A DNA stretch of 64,000 bases, from NCBI RefSeq assembly GCF_010015445.1, contig NC_053119.1, forward strand, positions 9,768,050 to 9,832,049. The letters run 5' to 3'. Made by a program: the position numbers and the translations under genes. Source of the stretch: Perca fluviatilis (lineage: Eukaryota; Chordata; Actinopteri; Perciformes; Percidae). The notes under the pieces are model-generated. The model was given only the letters and a program-made list of their open reading frames with translations. It did no database searches and had not been told where the DNA came from. Below, in pieces: positions 15,140 to 27,848 of this stretch (position 1 is the first letter of the stretch; each line of letters begins with the position of its first letter).

Positions 15140-15348
15140 CTTGTTGCCGTTGTTGAGGCTCATGCTGCTGAGGGCCGACAGTTTGGCCTCCAGACTGTGG
15201 TGTCCCGGCTGCTGCTGCTGCTGCTGTTGCTGGTGGTGGAGCTGCTCCCTCTGGATCTGCTCCCTCATGCTCCTGGCCTCTTGGATGGCCTTCATCACCG
15301 CATCCTGGTCCCCAAACAGCACTGTGGAGTTGAGGCTGGACAGGATGT
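15140..15348 (-). CDS. sox6: sox6 coding exon 8 (second coiled coil with polyQ run)
   Basis: This exon encodes [36 protein letters not shown], a Leu-His-His followed by eight glutamines, and [16 protein letters not shown]...NNGNK. The FGDQD(A/T)VMKAIQEAR core is the second, shorter coiled coil of SoxD proteins. The run of eight Gln (CAG/CAA codons) is longer than the five I recall in human, a likely site of length polymorphism. The acceptor is cccatcccag|ACATCC and the donor is AACAAG|GTTAGA. It enters with two bases and exits in phase 0. Transposons lie on both sides: one begins 19 nt past the donor, and another ends 125 bp upstream of the acceptor. Confidence 0.96.
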
Positions 15349-17661
15349 CTGGGATGGGAGGACAGGAGAGAGGGACAACTGTCTGTCACTTTGACTGGCA
15401 GGACAGGAGAGCCTAGAGCGTGTGGCTTCAATACAACAAGCTGTTCATTTGTGGATTCATTTCTGTCTTCCTTTAAAGGGATACGCCACTGTTTGTTGAA
15501 ATAGGGCTTATCACGGTCTCCCCTAGCTGTAGATAGGTGGGCCAACGCATTTTTTGTACATGCATTGTTTTAGGCCGGTGCAACACCGGCAGCGCCGCCG
15601 CTAGTTAGCTTAGCGTAATGAATGGAATCCTATGTTGCCAGTTAGCATGTTGTGAGTAAAAGTGAGCCAACAAAAGACAAAAAAACTAATTACTTGCACT
15701 GAGACAAAAAATGCGTTGGCCCACCTATCTACAGCCAGGGTAGACCGTGATAAGCCCTATTTCAACAAACGGTGGCGTATTCCTTTAACTATGACAGTAA
15801 TCGATTTGTCATCAACCTCAAATATGAATGTTGGGCAGTTGAGTTCAAATATCAACAATCTTTGCGCAGCTTTGCTAACTGTACCTTTACGTATAAAGTA
15901 GTAAAGTAGTTAGATTGAGTAGTTTGATCTGACAATAGCCTGGCAACATGAGCAACAACCCTGCAATTGCCACCAGATTCTGATTTAAAAGTTTTGATTG
16001 GCGTACAATTGAATATGATATCACTTTTTCTCAGCCACTTCAAACTAGTGAGAAGAGGACAGAGGAACCCACAAATAAGAAACTCTGATGTGAAATGGCA
16101 AAAATCATTCCACCTTTGGCAGGAAACTGTTATTATTGGACCCTATCTCTCATACTAAAGATGAGAATAGGTTTTCAGGGCTTTTAGTCATCTAATAAAC
16201 TTGACCAAGCAGGTCAGGTATGGGGACTATAAAGCCACGTTATGTTATGAGTTTACCCATTTCTTCGGAAGCCCCGTACAGTCTTCAGACAATAAGTACC
16301 AGGAAATGGTTCTTAAGACGTGTGCCATCACAGATAACCTGTCAGAAAAGTTCTACTGTATATGGCACCATTGTGAATAAGTTTAATACTGCACTAAGTC
16401 TGCCATTTTCAAAGAGTTAAAAGCAACTGCTTCCTAAATTCTGATTTGCAAGTATTCTTTATTTGTCAGTTTTTAAACAAACCAGACATGGATGCTGTTG
16501 AACCACTGTAACCCTTGAAGAACCCAGTTTGGTTTGTGTGTGTGGTTTCATGTGACTTAATGAACACTATGAGGCTTTGAAAACAAAGCGTGAGTGCTGA
16601 GAACCAAAAATTCTGAATGGCTGCAATATAATTCTTACGAAATAATATTATAAACATCTGTTTGAAAATGGAATCTTTCCAAACTCTTTATGGGTGCCAA
16701 ATGTCGCTAAAGTTGTTTTCCAGTCGACTTGTGTCTAAACACGAGAGCCTCCTCCTCCTTGTTTATGTGCCATGCTTCACACTTTTGAAACCGATGCACA
16801 TTTGAAGAATAAGAAAGAGAAAAAAAAAACGAAAAAGGATGCAAAGTTTCCGTCGCCCTACTCGTTTAATTAGCAGACAAGTAGGAAGCACTGTATGCTT
16901 GGGTGGCCGTTAAAATGGGCAAAAAATAACTTTGCAGGGAACACAAGCGTCGCGTCCTCAAAGCCACTCCAGAGGAGCTGGCGAAATTGTTTTCTGGGGG
17001 GGGATATAATGAGAGGGTTTAGATTGGCCTTAATAACAGATAGCAGAGGTAGGGGCATAAAAGGTCTAGCACGGGCAGACAATGATGTGAGGAAGCTCTT
17101 AAAAACCAAATAACGTGTGCTGGGTTTCACTGCTTCCGCTGCTGGGGTTTTCATTGGGGCTAAATACAGGGCTTTGGACTCCTGTAAAACACAAACACAC
17201 ACACACACACACACAAATACATGCACAGGTCTCCTCGTGGGGTTGAGGTGTCTGCAGTCTATCAGGCGCATGCGACGCTGCTTGGTTTGTCTGTGTGTGG
17301 CGGGGAGGAGGGAGGTGTTTGGGTGGGTGATGTTTTTGTTTTTCCGGTTGAGGGGTAGACATAATTTTACACTGGAATTAGGACATGTTTACTCTGGATG
17401 GATGTACAGTACAGATGTGAACAAATACAGAAAGTGTCTGAGTGTTTGTTAGTGTGTGAGACAGGCAGCATGTATGTGTCGAGTGTGTCAGAGTTTTTTC
17501 TTGGCATTGTGAAGCAGCATTAAGACAGTGTGATTCTTATTGAACTTGTCAGTAAAGCCAATTCTAATGTATTTACTGTAGGCAGGCTATAGGCTAGGTG
17601 GCCCATCACGTCTACCCAGTGGTAAAGGAAAGAAAGATGCATGTATGTGTTTGTTACCTAC
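15349..17661 (-). other. sox6 intron between exons 7 and 8
   Basis: 2.3-kb intron, donor GTAGGTAAC and acceptor ccatcccag. It contains a TTAA-flanked MITE and a short CA repeat near 17186-17216. The middle (15.8-17.1 kb) has no recognisable repeats or coding matches. Confidence 0.85.
15473..15788. mobile_element. TTAA-flanked MITE with long inverted repeats
   Basis: Both ends carry roughly 80-bp inverted repeats with only a few mismatches: left ttaaagggatacgccactg, right end read inward ttaaaggaatacgccaccg, both running through 'gggcttatcacggtct' to 'gtgggccaacgcattttt'. TTAA at each border suggests a piggyBac- or Kolobok-type TTAA target. The 150-bp centre has no open frame. The same short peptide can be read outward from both arms, which is simply the palindrome. 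Confidence 0.85.
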
Positions 17662-17839
17662 CCAGAGAGGTGTTCCTGCCCATGTTGGCGATGGGGCTTG
17701 GGATGCGGCCCTTGCCCATGCCTGTAGGGCTGGTCTTGTTTCCGGAGAACAGACTCTGTGTCGGGGACGTCGGGGAGCGAAGCAGCTCAGTTGTCTTGGG
17801 TCTGGCTGAGAGGTTCAATGGCTGTGTGGATCCTTCCTC
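17662..17839 (-). CDS. sox6: sox6 coding exon 7
   Basis: The exon encodes EEGSTQPLNLSARPKTTELL, then RSPTSPTQSLFSGNKTSP and a variable Gly/Met/Pro part ending NMGRNTSL plus one base. QPLNLSxRPKT and SPTSPTQ(N/S)LF are signature SOX6 sequence. PLNLS is a PLDLS-like motif of the type that binds the corepressor CtBP, which SOX6 is known to recruit; the binding itself is inferred. The acceptor is ctaccaacag|GAGGAAG and the donor is CTGG|GTAGGT. A second GT three nucleotides further on (AG|GTAACA) would break the frame, so it was rejected. The 178 bp equal 59 codons plus one base and fit the next exon. Confidence 0.95.
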
Positions 17840-19739
17840 CTGTTGGTAGAATGGACGCAACAGTGTCCGATGGATCAGGATCTGTATCAGAATTTAACTT
17901 AAAGCAGCCCTATTGAGTCCTGCCAATGGTTTTCATGCTATTCCACTAAATGACATTCGAGTACAGTCAGGGTTCATACGCATTTTAACCAATACTTTTC
18001 CATGACGTTTTGGCAAATTTCCATGAATATGTGTTCCTGAAAATGTCAGTCGACATTATACAATAAGAATAAAAATATGTGTTAAAGTTTACCCTCAGTA
18101 ACTAGAAAATGAATGACAATTTATGTGGTTCATAGTGGGATTCGTATCGCTCCCCGAATAGAATGTTGAGGTTAAGACGACGTGAAAATACATTTATTAA
18201 TGACATTTGACAAAAATTCCATGACTTTTCCAGGTTGTTTCGAAACGTATGAACCCTGTACAGTAAAGCAACAAGAAAAGTAGTAATGCAGCAACAAAGG
18301 CAAAGAAGAAAAATACTGCTAGCAAGTCAACATGGATATAAACAATGTAGGTATAAGAAGTCTTCCAAAGATCAACTTTGCAAATGTTTTATGCCGGAAA
18401 GGATGCATTGAACACATACATAGGCACAGTATGTGCCAAGCAATTGTCAGTTCACCAACATTTATATTTTTAAATACACTAGAAGCTTTGGATGGTATAT
18501 GGTGTGACACAGCCGTGTATTAAGAAATGTTTTGGCAAAACTATTTGTTTCTGCTGTCGAAATGGGTCACCTTTGGAAGTGAAATTGACTTAATTTGAGA
18601 TAACCACAGCCACAGATTTTTTTAATTTTGTCCAAAGTATCCCTTGAAGTACCTTCAGTAACTAAGTGATGCTGCCATTGACTGACCAGTCATCCCTGTC
18701 AGGTTTTTGTCCTTCAATAAATGAATTCCACTGCTAACCTCTGTGAACCTGACAGGGAAAATAAGTCGCAGTGTACCTTCTTATCCAAACAATGGCACCT
18801 TTGTGCAATTCCTCTATTTCTAATCGGAGGTGCACGACCACATTGATCCACACAAGGAATCCCCTGGAAGAGGAAAAGTGGTGTATGTAACGCACGTCAA
18901 CACGGCCTGACTGCTGGCAGCAAACACTTAATGAACGTGGATCTAATTTGGAGCTGAGCTTCAGCTGAGGGAAGTGTTGAGAATGAAAGGAGTTTAGGAC
19001 CATCTTGGGGGGGGGGAGGAGGGGTTAGGCTGCGGGTGGCATGCCAAAATTGGGGGGTGGGCTGAGCATGTGCGGGGTTAGCGGAGGCTGGGGACTTTGG
19101 AGGGCACAGCACTACTGTTTGAATGCGGTGAGCTCTGACGCCGGTCTATTGTGACGCCGGTTGCAGCTGTGCCCCACACACACACATGGCTTCCATTACT
19201 GCCTCGTCGTCGGGTAAAGATGAGGCGTACGCTCTCTCCAGTGAAGGGGTCTGGGTTCCTGCCAAACAGCAGCCAGCGCCAGTTTCAGTTTGTGAGTGTG
19301 CGCGTTTGTGTGTGTGAATCAGTGTGTGACTTTTAAATAAGCTGTTTCTAATAGTCGGAGAACAGTATAAGGCCATGCACAGTTTGTTGTTTCAACAACT
19401 TCCAAATTTCCAGCCTCTCACTTTTACTTGAACTGATCATCATCATCATCATCATCATTATTCTTCATCTTATTCCTGTTTTCCTATCATACATATTCTG
19501 AACTCACTCTTTCCTCTGACTTATGATGTTTGTTACTTGCACAATACGTAGCCCTTATACATTTGTCTAATTCCCAGTTGCTCGTTTCTTGAAAATAGTC
19601 AACAAAGTGCTGTTGTCTTTGTCTACTGCTTATTGGTCTGTCTCCTGAAATTGCAATATTATCAATCACAAATGTGTCCATCCTGTAGAATCATTTGAAC
19701 AATTCTGCTATTCTACAACATTTGCCACAATGGACTCAC
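17840..19739 (-). other. sox6 intron between exons 6 and 7
   Basis: 1.9-kb intron, donor GTGAGTCC and acceptor ctaccaacag. One MITE lies near exon 7. A G-run near 19008-19016 (ggggggggg) and a (CAT)n patch near 19437-19458 are the only other notable features. Confidence 0.85.
17968..18258. mobile_element. short MITE with cagggttcata inverted ends
   Basis: A 291-bp element. The left end cagggttcatacg and the right end read inward cagggttcatacgttt are inverted, followed by a shared tttccatgac/aagtcatggaa region. TACAGT flanks both sides (17962-17967 and 18259-18264). It is hAT-like by end sequence, but only 6 bp of duplication are visible. No open frame. Confidence 0.75.
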
Positions 19740-19889
19740 CTTAATGTGAGCGACAGGACTGGATGCTTGCTTCTCGCTCTTCATGGCGGAGGGGGAAAGG
19801 GGACCGGAGGAGTTGGGAGCCTGTGGGAGGGGAGCCATCTTGGATCCTGGTGAGATCTGCATGCTTGCCAGTTGGGCGGCATACAGCTG
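19740..19889 (-). CDS. sox6: sox6 coding exon 6
   Basis: Fifty codons begin QLYAAQLASMQISPGSKM, continue with a Pro/Ser-rich stretch (APLPQAPNSSGPLSPSAM) and end KSEKQASSPVAHIK. QLYAAQLASMQ(V/I)SPG is the conserved part; the Pro/Ser part is diverged, as expected for a disordered linker. The acceptor is ttttatgcag|CAGCTG and the donor is AAG|GTGAGTCC, close to consensus. Both ends are phase 0. In mammals a sumoylatable lysine motif lies at VKDE across the downstream junction; here the junction reads HIK|EEG. That is psi-K-x-E-like, so the motif may be kept across the splice, but this is inference. Confidence 0.95.
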
Positions 19890-20425
19890 CTGCATAAAAG
19901 GGAAGAAGCCAGCAAAACCGACAGGCTATTAACATTGCTCGCCAGCAGCTAGTCAGTGGCTTCCCTCTTTCATTCTCTCTCCTCTCTTTTTCTGTGCCCC
20001 CCCCCCACACACACACCTAGAGCTGAAGTTGACATAATGTCCCAAAAAAGTGGAAGATTTGTTTGAGGGGGTGAGTATTTATCAGGGAGGCATTCCAGAA
20101 TAATTTCAAATAAATCTCTGACACTTATTCTTTCAACAGATGCTGGGAGCAGCTTGTGCATCAATTTGCATGTCAAAATAAATCCAGACAATAGGTGAAG
20201 AAACTGTTGAATGTTTAGCTTGAATCCTCCTCAAGTTTAATATTGACTATTAATCTATAAAATTGGATATATATATGACTTGGTTCTGCACAAATATGAA
20301 CGCGCAAGTATGGAAATTAGCTTTTTAGACAATGCCTGGCACAGTGTTGCTAACAACAATATTTTTTCAAAAAACAATGTGAACCACAATGGAAAGAAGC
20401 ATATGTTTTTGTTGTTATTCGGACT

Positions 20426-20700
20426 ATTTAAAGCGCCCATATTATGCTCATTTTCAGGTTCATAACTGTATTTTAAGGTTGTACCGGGAATAGGTTTACA
20501 TGGTTTCATTTAAAAAAACACCATCTTTTTTGTTGTTCTGCACAGCTCTCTCTCACTGCTGCAGATCCTCTTTTCACCTGGTTTCTGTTGTAGCTACAGA
20601 GTGAGACCTCTTTTCTTCTTCTTCTTCTTCTGTACTATCTTTGATTGCACTCGCACATGCGCAGTAGCTCAGATCGTAGATCATGTCAGCTAGCTAGCTC
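20426..20700. mobile_element. partial teleost MITE ('gcgcccatattatgctcatt')
   Basis: Begins at TTTAAAGCGCCCATATTATG and runs through 'ttcaggttcataactgtatt'. I recognise this as a common fish DNA-transposon derivative whose termini read TTAAAG(C)GCCCATATTATG. The opposite inverted end was not found, so this is a one-ended copy with an uncertain right limit. Confidence 0.6.
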
Positions 20701-21749
20701 CATAGACAGTAAAAGAAAGCCTGTTTCTCCAACTTCGGTCAGTTACAAGGCAGGATTAGCTGGGAGACTTCTAAATGAGGGCGCACATGTAAGTAGTTCT
20801 TTTGTAGATTATGGTGAACTTGTGTGTGTTGTAGCAGTGCTTTGCTATTGAGAACGAGGTAGCATGCTAGCGTTAGGTGGAGGTGTACTTTAATTGTAAA
20901 TGGTAATAGTAAAAAAATATATAGGATTGCAAACAATGATTTATGAGTCTCAAAAACACTTGGTCACATTTGGTTAGTACTTTTGTAATTTTGAACTAAC
21001 AGTTCAAAAAAATCAAGTTTCTTCACTAACTTTAATCCAAAAGACAAAAAGTGGACAATCATGTTTAAGTAGGTGCAGTCATACTGCAATTACATCTTGG
21101 TCATGAGTCAATTGAAAAACACTTGAAAGTAATGTAAAAATAATAGAAAACTTAAAAAAAAGACTTGGGAAGTATAAGCCATCTGCCTTCAGGATTGGAC
21201 GAAAACATTAAATGTGGCAAAAAAAAACTGTACCAATTTTCCGTCCAACAAAAATCAAAGAGTCAAATACTCGGCCCAGTCCAGGATCGTCTAAATCAAA
21301 GCTAGCTAGCCAGACAAACCGCTGCCTTAAACCACTGTCAACCCCTGTCTAAATGCATTGGAGTGTGAGTGCTGCAGTATCAAAGAGCCTGTCCTCAGGA
21401 AAAACCACCCAGACGTGCCTGGCCTTCACTTAGACTCCCTCCTCTCTTTCTTTCTTTCCTCTCTTTCGTTACGCTCACCTCATCTATACTCTCCACCTCG
21501 TTCTACGTATCTGTATTTCTTTTGTCCTCTCTTTTGATCTCCCTCTGACTCTCTCTCTTTTTCCTCTGTCTCTGTTTTGTTCCAAAATCGCTCGTCAAAT
21601 CTTCTCCACCATCTCCATCTCTGTTTCTTTCTCTCTGTTTTTACTCAGAAGCCCTCGGCCTAAACGGCCCCCAGTGTTGTGAGATCTGATTTCCCCATAG
21701 TCAAAACTGCAAAGCCTCCTGGGACCAGAGATCCAAAAGCAAGGCGTGC

Positions 21750-21754
<5 letters not shown>

Positions 21755-21798
<44 letters not shown>
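21755..21798. repeat. (GA)n microsatellite
   Basis: About 20 GA units with a 'gc' interruption near 21792. Confidence 0.95.
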
Positions 21799-24700
21799 GG
21801 ATAGAGAGTGTTGCGCTGCAGACACACAAGACCACCGTCGCTTCACCGCCGAAGCTCCAGGCTCAGCAGTTGGGGCCAGAGAAATTGGCTGGCCCTCTTT
21901 CCACTTCTCTCGGAGCGATATTAAACACAAACAGAAGGGGCCTCGCCGTTGAAACAAAGCCCTGATGTCACGCCGCTTATTTTCCTTGGAAGGCACCAGG
22001 AGTGCTCGGGCCAACCCCTGGCGATATGAGATCCCCGTAAGAATGTGCCTTGAATGGCTGGTGGTGAGGCCTCTCGCGTCAATCAAGCTGACCGCAGAGT
22101 TACTTCTGGTGATGCCTGATATTCTTACAGCTCTAAGGGGAGCAGGGGGCTGGGGCAGAAACACGAGTCTTTGAGGTAAAACACACAGTTAGCGTCTCAC
22201 ACTCGTGCCTGCACAAACGCTCGCACGCACATACACACAAACGCACTCGCTGGAATTGTGCTGTTAGCAGCGATTCCGTCAGCGATTCCAAATAAGATGA
22301 GGGTACTGTTGAACAAACAGAAGACTGAGAATAGGAGCTTGTACCTTGTTTTTTTCTCTGTTTCTTAAAGACAATCTGAGATTGATTGGTGTCTGGGGAG
22401 GCCAATGTGCTGCATAAACAACCCCAACCAGAGCTCTCGCCATTCAGCCAACCCCCAAGGGAAGACAATGCCGCAATTTCCTAAATTACAAATTGACAAA
22501 GAGGGCCTCGAACCACTCCGTAGCTGTCCAGACTATCTGACTGGCCTTTGGACATTAGTGCTAATTTAACTGAAATCCAAAGATTAGTCTGTCAATTTTG
22601 GCCCTCATAAACATTAGCAGAGATTTTAATAGTCGACTTTAGCATAGAGAGAAGGTGATGTCGTTGTGGTCTTGGATGTGGGCAGCACTATCCGGACTGC
22701 TGTATTGCAGCCTGCCAACAGCCTCCTCCGTGCTCAGACGGGCCCGTCCCATTAGGACTGAGTAGAGAATCCCTTTAGATGGCCTCTTTTAGTGTTGAGC
22801 TGCTATCGATCTCAGCAGTACACAAAACAAATGAGGTTTTGTCTTTTTCAGCAGGTTTGCAAGGGGAGGAGGAGGGTGAAATGGATCGACTGCCACTGAG
22901 CTGGCCCACACGGAGGACGGAGGCTAAATATTGCACTTGGAGGGTTAGCTGCATCCAAGACAGTGAAAGAGATACACAGAGTGGCAGGCTGCATAAAGCC
23001 AGCCATTATCTCACTTCCAGTTCTCTTTTACGGAATAGATACTTTGTTTTTTAAGTCCCAGACAAACCAAATTGAATGCCCTCCAATCATTGTACTCATT
23101 CTATGACAAAGAAAGCCATTCTGCCATAATCACTGTGTGTTGGCAACAGGGCAGAAATCATGACTTTGTGGCACAAAAGTTTGTTCCTCACCGTGGTCTC
23201 CATGCCTCAGACACAGAAACAGTAATAGGCAGAACATAGAGACAAACAGCAAGAGATGTCTTATGATTTCAACAAGAATGTCTGCTAAGCAACTGTATTT
23301 CACTCGCATTAGCCGCGACAAAGGGGGCCTTTCTTCAGCAGGAATCCACTGTTTGTGAAGGGGTCTACTCCGAGGCTCTGGAAACAATTGTCCCGATGAA
23401 GTTCCCACGCCGTTAGCACGACATTGTGCTATCACAACTTTTAGGTCAGGCTATGATGGGTCAAGCACAATAGGACAGCTTTTGCTAAATATTGCCTGTT
23501 TGTTATTTGTCATCCTGCTTGAGATTTAATAGGTTTCTTCAATTGATCAAGGCATAAAACAAAGGAAATGATTATTGCTGTTACTTTCTGAACCTTTACT
23601 GTCTTCTCCAATGATTCAGAGATACGGCAAACCTCTTGTATTTTGTGCAGGTTTATTTTCACTGCCTGAGAATATGCTCTCTCTGTACGCCAGCCTACGC
23701 CCGCTTGACCATCAGTGCCAGCCAGCTGTCTGAAGGCTTGCTACGGGGCAGAACTACGAAACATCTGGATGAGTCTGGCTACAACATCTGTCCATCTGTT
23801 TTGAGCACAGATCTGGCATTAAAAGGGTTTGATGCCAGCTGGTGTGTACTTGACTACAGTACTGTATGTAGCAAGCAGAGGAGATTGCAAACGTAGAACT
23901 AACATGGTGTAATTGTATATTTACAATGCCTTTTTTTATAGGCTAATGCATAGTTTCACACACTTGAGTTTTGTGAAGTGTAGGGTAACTGAGACTAATG
24001 ACTTAAAGACACTTAAAAACAGACAAGATCTCAGTGTGTGCACTGGACTGTAATGTCGAGACACCACTAATGCCTTTACTGTAGTGCCTCGTTTAAATCC
24101 CAACGGACTGACTCACCAAAAGGCCCAGTCATTTGCTAAACAAGCATGGAAGGAAAAGACACATTGTATAGATAACAAATGATGATTAATGACTCGTGAA
24201 TGCATGAAACTACATAAATTACACCATACCTCACCCTATGATGCACATTCCATACTGTAAGTCTCTTATTGAGTGCAACAGTGCAATTCGCCAAAGTTCA
24301 CCAACATGACAAGCTACATTCAAGAGTCAAAGGGTCAAGGCTGGAGGCAAAGGTCAGACAAAGTTCTCATGAGTGATAAATAAGTGATGAGTGGAGACAC
24401 AAGAAGTTAGCAGCAAGTCAGCAAGGCTAAGAAAAAAAAAAACATGCACTCACAATAATTGTGAGATTTAAAAAATACTGCCCACATCCAACTTTGGGTA
24501 CAACATTGGGGGGGTTGAGATTGAGATTGAGTTTTGAACGTCAAACACTTCATTTTCTGCATTCTGGGGAATTTTTCTGCAGCAATGTGTGTCTTTTTTG
24601 CATCCATTTATGGTGCAAATGATTTTTCTGTAAATTCCGCCTATGCCTCACCTACAAAAAGGGAGAGCCCATAAAGCTGAGAAAGAGAGAAATACGCTGT

Positions 24701-27700
24701 GGAACTACTGCATAACCACAATGGCTATATGTAGGCCAAAGGGCTAAAGATAGTGTGGCATGGTTCTGTTCTACTCATCAGTTTGGGTGTAAATCTCATA
24801 TCAGATTCACATTAGTTCAGACTGTCTCACCTACACAGCAAAGGCCATGTCTGTAATGAGTTACTACTACTACAGTAACTGAATTGATCACATTTGAGAA
24901 GACATGGAATTTAGTTTTTATTTAAAAATAAATAATGAATTAGAGGACAAACCACTTGAGATGCACCATCTCATTTTCGACAGGATCCGCGGGCACAAAA
25001 CATTGAAATTCTGAAACATTTAAACATAAATACCTAAATAATAATGATAATGAATCAAGCAATCTAACAAAACAAAACAATACACATATGTTCGCTGTAT
25101 GGCAATCAATCAAACCAATATTCTGCAATGTTGGAAAAAACTGAACCTTTTTTCAGTTGGGAAAAATAAAGGCAAATGGCTCATTAATGTCCTTGGGGGA
25201 AAGCCTGTAGTTGTTGAATTTTTCGACACACAAAGAAAGCAGCTCGCACACAGCAAAGACACTCCAAAAAAAATGCATCGCATACAGAATGATACGTGTC
25301 TGTATAGGTACATAGGGGTTAAGGTGACATGTTGATTCATTTAAAGCACATCAACTTCACAAAGTAAACATTAATTGCAGGGCTATGCAGGTGTTTTTAT
25401 TGTATCCATCCCCTCGAGAAGCGCTACTGTAGGCTACCATAGTACAAAGAGTGATGAAGATACATATCTAAACAAGTACAACTCATAAATCTCATCATGA
25501 TTGCTTTTGGCATAGGCATTGTTGTCAAAACAATGTCCAAACATGTGCTGAAAGCCAGCGCCTCCGTCTCACAAAAATTCCTCAGATAATCACCCTTTTT
25601 TTTTTTTTTCCTCTCATGAACACTTCCCCACGCTCCCTGTCTTCCTCCTTCTCCCAGTCTCCTATACTCGATTTTTAGCCAGCGCTGTGATGAGAAGCTT
25701 CCTCTTTCATTCAGGTTCCTCTATGCCTCTCATTCTCCACATCTCATGCAGTGTTTAAATGTGAATGAGTTTCACTCGCTCTCCGACATCATTCATGCTT
25801 CACCCACGAGTGAAGCATGAAGTGAGAGGTAAGAGACTCTTTTGATCATTTCCAAGCCAGGAGTGGAGATAGACTGTGCCGCCGCTCCCCTCGGCGCAGC
25901 ACGGCGCTTCGCTAAGTCAATAGCAGCTAATGAGGGCCTCGATAAGCGAAAACCACAATACAAATTGAGTAAACTGAGACAAGGATTCTTGTAAAAATCC
26001 AAAAGACACGCCATGGTAATGACTGACACGATGAAGCAATGTTGTTCGCCAGTGAAAAAGCTTTTGAGGGCTTTTGTTCTCTTCAATGAGAGTAGATAAA
26101 GCAGCAGGGTGGATGGGGGTCGTGTGGTGAAATTCCAAAACCGCCTTTAGGGAGTAGCGTTTTCATTTTTCTTTTTCTCGTATTTGTTTCACTTTTTTTT
26201 TTTTCTTTGCAAATATGTTCTATGATAACCATTATGGATAACTACTGTTCTCAAACCACAAGTGTCAAGCAGCAATAAATGATTTGATGAATTGCCATTG
26301 GGGCCAGGTGTTGTGCTGGTGGGGCAGAATTCCTCTGTGATTCATCATAACAGCTTTTGTCTGACACAGCTGACAGGCAGCAGATAAGCGGGCTAGCACG
26401 CTAGCGTCGGCCCGTAGAGCTTATTCTTTAACAAATGCATCATGTTGTTTTATTGAAAAAAAAAAAAAAGCTCCATTTTGTTTTTGCTCTTATGGATGTG
26501 TCGGAGGTATTAATGAACATATACCGTACTGTAACATGGAGCAGCTGAGACTATTGGTTAGTTGTACAAAGAACCAACGTCAGGAAATAATAACGTAGCA
26601 GGCAAATTATCATTTCTTATCATTTGGTATTTTTGGATCGACACTTTCCGGAGAATCACATAGGGACGCATTCATTTATTTGATTTTTAGTTGTTCCAGT
26701 CATGACAGCAATAATTTCTTGTGCAAAACAGCTAATCTTTTTTTTTTATAACTGTTGCCTGATGTTTTTTTCCATGTAAAATCTACCAGAGACTCAGCAG
26801 GTTTCATAATAGCCTTGGCCTCTAGATCTCATTTACACAATATAGGAGCTCATGCACCAGGTATAGATTAATTCACACTTGTGTAGTTGAGTGGGCAATG
26901 GATATTAAGCACTGAAAAGTGTTTTTATTTTATGAAAATGTTGCAGGTGGTTTTTTAACACACTTGAACTCAGGGCGAGGTTGGAACAAGTAGGAGTTTC
27001 ACTTATAGTATTTTGCCAATGTTCCTTATCTTTACCGTCTTGTTTTATTTTATCTGCTGGTTACACCCTTAGAATTAGATCAATATGTACCTTCTCAGTG
27101 TAAAAACCCTTCCCTTGTAGCCGGGTCTCTGTTCCTGCTGCTGCTCTGAAACTTGGTTTCTGCTACAGTTGTTTATTTGGTTGTGAAACACTCACTCAAG
27201 TTTTCGTCACAGATATTGAAGAGGCACTTCTTTAGTTTGCTTTATTCTGACACAATCTCCAATTCCAAAATTATGTAACCGCTTATTTTTTTTACAACAC
27301 TGGAAAAGGATAATGACACAAGATTTCCCGTTTAAGTTTAAGTTTAAGCAAGTAAAACAATTTAGGATTAGATAAGAACAAAGGCAATTTGAGGTTTTAA
27401 TCATGGCTAAATGTGAAAAAGTTTTTCAAATTTTTTTTTTTTTAAAGTCGTTATTTCCTGGGTGCAAAGTTTTTATGAGTTCAGAAATGAATGCAGGTGA
27501 AACTGAAGCATATCTCATGCACAAACAGACAAACGCCCACCAACCTCCGCACTAGAGCTGAAGATCTTTGGGGGGTTTGGTCGGGTTCGGAAGTTACTTT
27601 GTACATAAGAAAACATACTTATTTTAACCAAAACCACGATCTTTTCCGAAATCTAACCAAGTAGTTCTGTTTCAATTCACAACGGTAACCAAATGTTTAA

Positions 27701-27848
27701 TACTGCGTCCATTTAACAACGTGCGCCTGTTGCTAGTACTCCCCAACAGACATATATGTCATTTTGGGATTCATTGGCAAACAACCTATTCTGTAGTTTA
27801 GGTATGAGAACGTGATGGGTGATTTTTGATAAAATTTCAGGAGACAAG

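Noticed and set aside
17657..17662. Alternative exon 7 donor AG|GTAACA three bases into the intron
   Set aside because: It shifts the frame into exon 8, whereas GTAGGT three bases earlier gives the conserved SL-D-ILSSL junction.
22372..22420. Minus-strand similarity to HVSHPQINQ (missing 41-residue exon) near 'ctgagattgattggtgtctg'
   Set aside because: Only a few residues match loosely, with no acceptor/donor in the right phase and stops nearby.
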